Source: Methylococcaceae bacterium NSP1-2 (GTDB taxonomy: Bacteria > Pseudomonadota > Gammaproteobacteria > Methylococcales > Methylomonadaceae). From it: 17,538 bases of DNA. The stretch is from NCBI GenBank assembly GCA_002256685.1, contig NQJH01000041.1, positions 1 through 17,538 on the forward strand, given 5' to 3'. The position numbers were made by a program, and so were the translations under genes. The first letter of the stretch is position 1. Every line of letters starts with the position of its first letter. Shown one piece after another: positions 13,035-17,538 of the stretch. The notes beneath the pieces are model-generated. The model had not been told where the DNA came from. It saw nothing but the letters and a program-made list of their open reading frames with translations, and made no database searches.

Positions 13035-14204
13035 GTGAATATTCACGAGTACCAAGCTAAACAATTATTTCAGCAATACGCCATTCCCATTCCCGAAGGT
13101 CACTACGCTGCCACGCCAGAAGGCGCGGAACAAGTTGCCAAAGCCTTAAATGGTGACGGCTGGGTTGTTAAAGCACAGGTTCACGCCGGTGGTAGAGGTA
13201 AAGTGGGTGGCGTAAAATTGGCAAAAAGTTTAGCGGAGGTCGTGGAATTTAGCCGGGAACTACTCGGCAAACGACTGGTAACGATACAAACTGATAGCCT
13301 AGGCTTACCGATTAACTCACTATTAATCGAAAAAATTTATCCGATTAAACGCGAGTTATACTTAAGTTTAATTCTTGACCGCGCCACAGAACGGGTGATG
13401 TTTATTGCCTCTGCTGCGGGTGGCATGGACATTGAAGCCGTTGCCCACGATACGCCTGAAAAAATTATCTCAGTAGCGGTGCATCCAGCCGCTGGTTTAC
13501 AAAGCTATTCCTGCCGCAAAGTCGCTTACACGCTAGGCTTGAAAGGACAGCAAATTAAAGCCCTAGAAAAAATCATGCACGGCATGTACAACTTATTTCT
13601 AGCCAAAGATGCCAGCCAAATTGAAATCAATCCCTTGATTGAAACCGACAGCGGTGATTTATTAGCACTGGATGCCAAAATTAATTTTGATGATAACGCC
13701 GTCGCTTTACACCCTGATATTTTGGCAATGAAAGACCCTAGCCAAGAAGACGACAAAGAAAACGAAGCGCAACAATTTGGCTTAAATTACATCACCCTAG
13801 AAGGCAACATCGGCTGTATGGTCAATGGTGCAGGCTTAGCAATGGCAACGATGGATTTAGTCAAACTCAAAGGCGGTTTACCGGCTAATTTTCTTGATGT
13901 GGGCGGCGGCACCAATGTAGAAAAAGTCTGTGAGGCCTTTAAATTGATCTTATCAGACCCCAGTGTTAAAGCCGTATTAGTGAATATTTTCGGCGGTATC
14001 GTTCAGTGTGACGTAATCGCTTCAGGGATTTTAGCGGCTATTGAACAAGTTCATGTTACCGTTCCTGTCGTGGTGCGCTTAGAAGGCACCAATGTTGAAC
14101 AAGGTAGAGCGTTATTAACTAACACAGGGTTGAATTTATACGCTTCAGAAGACTTAAACCACGCCGCAGAACAAGTCGTCGCACTAGCAAAGGCAGCAGC
14201 ATGA
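13035..14204 (+). CDS. sucC: Succinate-CoA ligase (ADP-forming), beta subunit
   Basis: SucC and SucD convert succinyl-CoA to succinate with ATP or GTP formation in the TCA cycle. The 389-residue protein begins NIHEYQAKQLFQQY and carries the ATP-grasp signature WVVKAQVHAGGRGKVGGVK (44-62). Further features are IEINPL (near 196), the GNIGCMVNGAGLAMATMD block (near 256-273), ANFLDVGGG and VNIFGGIV. The start codon is GTG 13035, supported by CAGGAG 6 bases upstream. sucD follows with a 4-base overlap (ATGA). Malate-CoA ligase of methylotrophs is a close relative; the close match to the E. coli SucC pattern favours SucC, but the two cannot be told apart with certainty by eye. The 120 bases upstream contain no convincing -35/-10 pair. 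Confidence 0.94.
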   Translation: MNIHEYQAKQLFQQYAIPIPEGHYAATPEGAEQVAKALNGDGWVVKAQVHAGGRGKVGGVKLAKSLAEVVEFSRELLGKRLVTIQTDSLGLPINSLLIEKIYPIKRELYLSLILDRATERVMFIASAAGGMDIEAVAHDTPEKIISVAVHPAAGLQSYSCRKVAYTLGLKGQQIKALEKIMHGMYNLFLAKDASQIEINPLIETDSGDLLALDAKINFDDNAVALHPDILAMKDPSQEDDKENEAQQFGLNYITLEGNIGCMVNGAGLAMATMDLVKLKGGLPANFLDVGGGTNVEKVCEAFKLILSDPSVKAVLVNIFGGIVQCDVIASGILAAIEQVHVTVPVVVRLEGTNVEQGRALLTNTGLNLYASEDLNHAAEQVVALAKAAA

Positions 14205-15067
14205 GCATTTTAATCAATAAAGACACCAAAGTGATTTGCCAAGGTTTCACTGGCAAACAAGGCACATTTCATTCTGAACAAGCATTAGTTTACGGCACAA
14301 AATTAGTCGGCGGCGTAACGCCCGAACGCGGCGGTGAAACCCACTTAGGTTTACCGGTATTCAACACCGTCCAAGATGCGGTAACAACTACGGGCGCGAC
14401 TGCCAGCGTCATTTATGTCCCGCCGTTTTATGCTGCCGATGCCATTTTAGAAGCCGTCGATGCAGGTATAAAACTTATCGTTTGTATCACCGAAGGCATA
14501 CCCACATTACAAATGTTAAGAGTCAAAGCGGCAATGGCAGGCACAGGCGCGTTACTGATTGGGCCTAACTGCCCCGGCATTATCACCCCAGATGAATGCA
14601 AAATTGGTATCATGCCCGCTAAAATTCACCAAGCGGGTTGTATCGGTATTGTCTCACGTTCTGGCACACTGACTTATGAATCTGTGTATCAAACTACCCA
14701 ACAAGGTTTAGGACAAAGTACCTGCGTCGGTATCGGTGGCGATCCGATTCATGGCATGAATTTTGTCGATGTCCTCAGTCGTTTCCAAGCCGATGAGCAA
14801 ACCAAAGGCATTGTTATGGTCGGTGAAATTGGCGGCGGTGAAGAAGAAGACGCGGCAGCGTATATTAAAGCGCATGTCACAAAACCTGTGGTAGCGTATA
14901 TCGCAGGGCAAACTGCCCCCGCTGGTAAACGTATGGGACATGCAGGTGCCATCGTCACTGGTGGCAAAGGCACAGCAGCGGGTAAAATCGCCGCACTGAA
15001 AGCGGCTGGTATTGAAGTGGTTAGCTCACCGACTGAGATTGGTGTTGCCATGAAAGGCTGCTTATAA
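14201..15067 (+). CDS. sucD: Succinate-CoA ligase, alpha subunit
   Basis: This is the CoA-binding, phospho-histidine subunit that pairs with SucC. The 288-residue length is typical. The CoA-binding Rossmann part starts ILINKDTKVICQGFTGKQGT and contains VGGVTPERGG and GPNCPGIITP (near 122-131). The catalytic histidine is H247 in GKRMGHAGAIVTGGKGTA. SRSGTLTYE and GIGGDPI are also present. The start overlaps the end of sucC, which implies coupled translation. The downstream nested inverted repeat probably ends or stabilises the sucCD message. No key residue appears to be missing. Confidence 0.96.
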   Translation: MSILINKDTKVICQGFTGKQGTFHSEQALVYGTKLVGGVTPERGGETHLGLPVFNTVQDAVTTTGATASVIYVPPFYAADAILEAVDAGIKLIVCITEGIPTLQMLRVKAAMAGTGALLIGPNCPGIITPDECKIGIMPAKIHQAGCIGIVSRSGTLTYESVYQTTQQGLGQSTCVGIGGDPIHGMNFVDVLSRFQADEQTKGIVMVGEIGGGEEEDAAAYIKAHVTKPVVAYIAGQTAPAGKRMGHAGAIVTGGKGTAAGKIAALKAAGIEVVSSPTEIGVAMKGCL

Positions 15068-15074
15068 TCACCTT

Positions 15075-15157
15075 GTTGCCAAGCTGATGCGTACTATCGG
15101 CGTACAAACATCGGTTTGTACGCCAACACTTTTAACATGAAACGCCAACTTGGCAAC
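15075..15157 (+). repeat. Nested inverted repeats between sucD and the DedA gene
   Basis: An outer perfect stem GTTGCCAAG/CTTGGCAAC (15075-15083/15149-15157) encloses an inner perfect 11-bp stem GGCGTACAAAC/GTTTGTACGCC (15099-15109/15114-15124) with a 4-base loop. No proper T-run follows the inner hairpin (AACACTTTTAAC). It could be a 3' stabiliser of the sucCD mRNA, a weak terminator or a small REP/MITE-like element. Confidence 0.8.
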
Positions 15158-15180
15158 GACTTTAATACAGAAGCACTTTT

Positions 15181-15801
15181 ATGAATGAAATCAACGAACT
15201 TATTCAAAACTATGGCAATTGGATTTACCTAATCGCTTTTTTTTGGGCCGCATTAGAAGGAGAAACCTTTGTTATTTTTGCAGGACTTGCCGCACAGCGC
15301 GGTTATCTAAACATTTTTGAGTTAATAGTTGCGGTAGGCTTCGGTAGTCTGCTGGGTGATCAAATTTGCTTCTGGCTAGGTCGTCTTCACGGTACCCGTT
15401 TACTGCATCATTTTCCTAAACTGGAAAAGGGTGTGAACCAAGCCATCCTCTGGCTAGAAAAACACGCGGTTGGTTTTATTCTCTCCTATCGTTTTATGTA
15501 TGGCATCCGCAATGTCAGTAGTATCGCCATCGGTATGAGTCATCTGAATTGGCAAAAATTCGCGCTATGGAATTTCATTGCTGCCTTTGTTTGGGCAGTG
15601 GCATTTTCTAATATCGGCTATGTATTTGGTGACTTAATAGCGCGTGTACCAGAGGCAGAAGGTGAAGACATCATCGCATCGAGGATACACCAAGGTATGC
15701 TCATCGTCGTGGGATTGTTCATACTGGTAATGGGCTTTCGCGTCATCAGCACCCGTTTGCACAAACACCATGCAAAACAATCATCCGTTGATAAATTATA
15801 A
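15181..15801 (+). CDS. DedA-family membrane protein
   Basis: The 206-residue polytopic protein matches the DedA/SNARE-associated family (PF09335). It has the glutamate-containing re-entrant segment EGETFVIFAGLAA (about 26-38), GDQICFWLGRLHG (59-71), YRFMYGIRNVSSIAIGMS (102-119) with the conserved arginines, and a C-terminal membrane helix near 177-196. DedA proteins support membrane homeostasis, and some members recycle undecaprenyl phosphate across the inner membrane; which lipid this member handles cannot be told. The Shine-Dalgarno is weak (AGAAG). It lies 113 bases after sucD and 32 bases before lgt, so it probably shares a message with lgt and thyA. Confidence 0.85.
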   Translation: MNEINELIQNYGNWIYLIAFFWAALEGETFVIFAGLAAQRGYLNIFELIVAVGFGSLLGDQICFWLGRLHGTRLLHHFPKLEKGVNQAILWLEKHAVGFILSYRFMYGIRNVSSIAIGMSHLNWQKFALWNFIAAFVWAVAFSNIGYVFGDLIARVPEAEGEDIIASRIHQGMLIVVGLFILVMGFRVISTRLHKHHAKQSSVDKL

Positions 15802-15833
15802 TAACCCTGTTTTCCATTCTATAACGACATCAC

Positions 15834-16628
15834 ATGCTAAGTTACCCCAATATTGATCCCGTACTCGTCGCCCTAGGCCCTGTTAAAATTCACTGGTATG
15901 GCATCATGTACCTCATCGGTTTTGCCGCTGTCTGGATACTCGGACAACGCCGCGCCGCTGAACCGTGGTCAGTCATAAAACCCGAAGCCATCGAAGATTT
16001 AGTTACCTTCGGCGCGGTCGGCGTGATTGTCGGCGGTCGATTGGGCTATATCCTATTTTATAATTTTGCCGCTTTCCTCGATAACCCACTGATATTATTT
16101 AAAATCTGGCAAGGTGGCATGTCATTTCATGGCGGAATGCTTGGTGTATTTATTGCCATGTGGTGGTTTGCGAAAAAACAAAACTGCACCGTATTACAAC
16201 TCACAGACATTATTGCCCCACTTGCCCCTATTGGCTTAGGCGCAGGTCGAATTGGTAATTTTATTAACTCTGAATTATGGGGCAAACCTACCGATGTACC
16301 GTGGGCAATGGTATTTCCTAACGGAGGACCATTAGCACGGCATCCCTCACAACTGTACGAAGCCTTTTTAGAAGGTCTCGTATTATTTGCCGTCCTATGG
16401 CTTTATACCAGCAAACCCAGACCCACAATGGCGGCAACAGGTTTAGCGGTTATGCTGTACGGCTGCTTTCGCTTCTTCATTGAATTTTTCCGTATGCCCG
16501 ACGTACAACTAGGCTATCTAGCCTTAGATTGGCTAACAATGGGGCAAATACTGTCTACACCAATGATAATCATAGGCGGCGCAATGCTTTATTTTGCCTA
16601 TCATCGCAAAGTGACTGAGCAAGCATAA
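15834..16628 (+). CDS. lgt: Phosphatidylglycerol-prolipoprotein diacylglyceryl transferase
   Basis: Lgt moves a diacylglyceryl group from phosphatidylglycerol to the lipobox cysteine of prolipoproteins in the inner membrane, the first step of lipoprotein maturation. The 264-residue polytopic protein has the N-terminal IHWYGIMYLIGF segment, FHGGMLG with H99 (E. coli H103), and the Lgt signature GRIGNFINSELWG (138-150) with R139 and N142. HPSQLYEA and FRFFIEFFRMPD follow in the C-terminal half. The ATG at 15834 has only a weak ribosome-binding site. The stop overlaps the thyA start by one base (TAATG), which implies coupled translation; lgt-thyA is a common gammaproteobacterial pair. Confidence 0.96.
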   Translation: MLSYPNIDPVLVALGPVKIHWYGIMYLIGFAAVWILGQRRAAEPWSVIKPEAIEDLVTFGAVGVIVGGRLGYILFYNFAAFLDNPLILFKIWQGGMSFHGGMLGVFIAMWWFAKKQNCTVLQLTDIIAPLAPIGLGAGRIGNFINSELWGKPTDVPWAMVFPNGGPLARHPSQLYEAFLEGLVLFAVLWLYTSKPRPTMAATGLAVMLYGCFRFFIEFFRMPDVQLGYLALDWLTMGQILSTPMIIIGGAMLYFAYHRKVTEQA

Positions 16629-17464
16629 TGGCGACACACTATCTCACCCTATTAAACGACATCCTCACTAACGGCGTACAAAAAGGCGACCGTACGGGTA
16701 CGGGTACATTATCGGTATTCGGACGGATGTATCGCCATGACTTAAGCACAGGCTTTCCTTTACTCACCACCAAAAAACTACACATCAAATCCATCCTGCA
16801 TGAACTACTGTGGTTTTTACAAGGCGGTACTAACACCCGTTATCTCAATGAATACGGCGTAACAATTTGGGATGAATGGGCAACACCGACAGGCGACTTA
16901 GGTCCGATTTATGGCGCACAATGGCGAGCATGGCGCGGTGAAAACGGTCAAGTCATTGACCAAGTAGCCGAATTAATCGCAGGCATACGCGCTAATCCCA
17001 ACAGCCGCCGCCACATCATCAACGCATGGCACGTCAGCTACCTACCCGATGAACGCAAAACCGCCGCCGAAAACATCGCCGCAGGTAAAATGGCACTTGC
17101 CCCCTGCCACGTCATGTACCAATTCTGGGTCGCCAACGGCAAACTCAGTTGTATGCTCACCCAACGCTCCGCCGATTGTTTCCTAGGCGTACCCTACAAC
17201 ATGGCATCCCTCGCCTTCCTAACCCACATCGTCGCCCAACAATGCGACTTACAAGTCGGCGACATCGTCCACAGCTTCGGCGATTTACACCTCTACAACA
17301 ACCACCTAGAACAAGCCAAATTCCAACTCACCCGCACTCCCCGCCCCTTACCCACCTTAGCATTAAACCGCAAACCTGATTCTATATTTGACTACCAGTT
17401 TGAAGACTTCGAGATAGTCGGTTATGACCCACACCCCGCCATAGCCGCCGCAATTTCGATTTAG
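16628..17464 (+). CDS. thyA: Thymidylate synthase
   Basis: ThyA methylates dUMP to dTMP with methylenetetrahydrofolate. The 278-residue protein is complete: KGDRTGTGT (19-27), the substrate arginines in NSRRHIINAW, the nucleophile C160 in MALAPCHVMYQFWV, TQRSADCFLGVPYN and the C-terminal DPHPAIAAAISI. It is longer than the 264-residue E. coli enzyme mainly because of an insertion before the active-site cysteine (about residues 138-153, with LPDE and AAENIAAGK), a variant known in other gammaproteobacteria. It is translationally coupled to lgt. The second half is noticeably C-rich on the coding strand compared with neighbouring genes, but this looks like compositional drift and not transfer. 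Confidence 0.96.
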   Translation: MATHYLTLLNDILTNGVQKGDRTGTGTLSVFGRMYRHDLSTGFPLLTTKKLHIKSILHELLWFLQGGTNTRYLNEYGVTIWDEWATPTGDLGPIYGAQWRAWRGENGQVIDQVAELIAGIRANPNSRRHIINAWHVSYLPDERKTAAENIAAGKMALAPCHVMYQFWVANGKLSCMLTQRSADCFLGVPYNMASLAFLTHIVAQQCDLQVGDIVHSFGDLHLYNNHLEQAKFQLTRTPRPLPTLALNRKPDSIFDYQFEDFEIVGYDPHPAIAAAISI

Positions 17465-17474
17465 ATACTATTGT

Positions 17475-17501
17475 GTCGGGTTACGCTAATGCTAACCCGA
17501 C
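17475..17501. repeat. Palindrome after thyA, REP-like
   Basis: A perfect 9-bp inverted repeat GTCGGGTTA/TAACCCGAC with a 9-base spacer lies 10 bases after the thyA stop. No T-run follows (CTTGTATATTAACC). It resembles GTCGGGTTA extragenic palindromes scattered through several bacterial genomes and may also protect the 3' end of the thyA mRNA. The last 37 bases of the window hold no recognisable gene. Confidence 0.75.
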
Positions 17502-17538
17502 CTTGTATATTAACCCTGCAACAAAAGCCCAAGAATAA

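Noticed and set aside
14428..15051. Minus-strand open frames opposite sucD.
   Set aside because: They are frame shadows of the sucD coding sequence with no independent support.
13035..15067. Could sucCD be malate-CoA ligase (mtkAB) of a serine-cycle methylotroph?
   Set aside because: Block by block the proteins follow the SucC/SucD pattern, and no serine-cycle gene lies nearby; not fully excluded.
17149..17379. A plus-strand frame inside thyA in another phase.
   Set aside because: The Arg/Pro/His-rich product results from the C-rich codon use of thyA, which is intact in its own frame.

Overview
The window looks like chromosomal DNA of a gammaproteobacterium with moderate to low GC. The evidence is the order initiator tRNA-rimP-nusA-infB-rbfA (the metY-nusA-infB operon known from Escherichia coli), a PilS/PilR pair, proteobacterial SucC/SucD, and a ThyA carrying the insertion before its active-site loop that many gammaproteobacteria have. 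The REP-like palindromes, a DUF29 gene and a HupE/UreJ-like protein would fit free-living lineages such as methanotrophs or sulfur oxidisers, but that placement is a guess.

Layout. (1) 1-823, minus strand: the first 122 codons of a gene running off the left edge, then a DUF29 gene. (2) 852-918: three hairpins in a row. (3) 925-6225, minus strand: the translation/transcription operon, read from the initiator tRNA through a leader with three hairpins into rimP, nusA, infB and rbfA. rbfA carries a perfect 32-bp tandem duplication that breaks its frame. (4) 6424-7533, minus: an exported, membrane-embedded HupE/UreJ-like protein with an EF-hand-like loop. (5) 7552-8095, minus: remains of a decayed gene with three single-base frame breaks. 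(6) 8068-9420, plus: two paralogous small exported helical proteins, each behind an extended -10 promoter of similar sequence, closed by a strong terminator. (7) 9602-10024, plus: an unrecognised membrane-anchored protein, convergent with pilSR. (8) 10021-12914, minus: pilR and pilS; PilR lacks about 40 residues of its AAA+ domain, including the arginine-finger segment. (9) 13035-15067, plus: sucCD. (10) 15075-17501, plus: a nested inverted repeat, a DedA-family gene, lgt and thyA, then a palindrome.

How the genes work together. The minus-strand operon supplies the initiator tRNA, the factor that brings it to the ribosome (IF-2), two 30S maturation factors (RimP, RbfA) and the transcription factor NusA. 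PilS/PilR would normally control type IV pilin transcription through sigma-54. sucCD serves the TCA cycle, Lgt lipoprotein maturation and ThyA dTMP synthesis; these are housekeeping neighbours and not an obvious single system.

The most notable points are two lesions in normally conserved genes: the rbfA duplication, which places an A-AAA-AAG slippery heptamer in exactly the register where a -1 slip restores the frame, and the in-frame PilR deletion. Others are the twin exported proteins with matching promoters, and a left-edge gene that may be a defence effector. I found no complete new multi-gene system, CRISPR array, transposase or prophage. Assembly or sequencing error remains a live alternative for the rbfA, pilR and decayed-gene observations.
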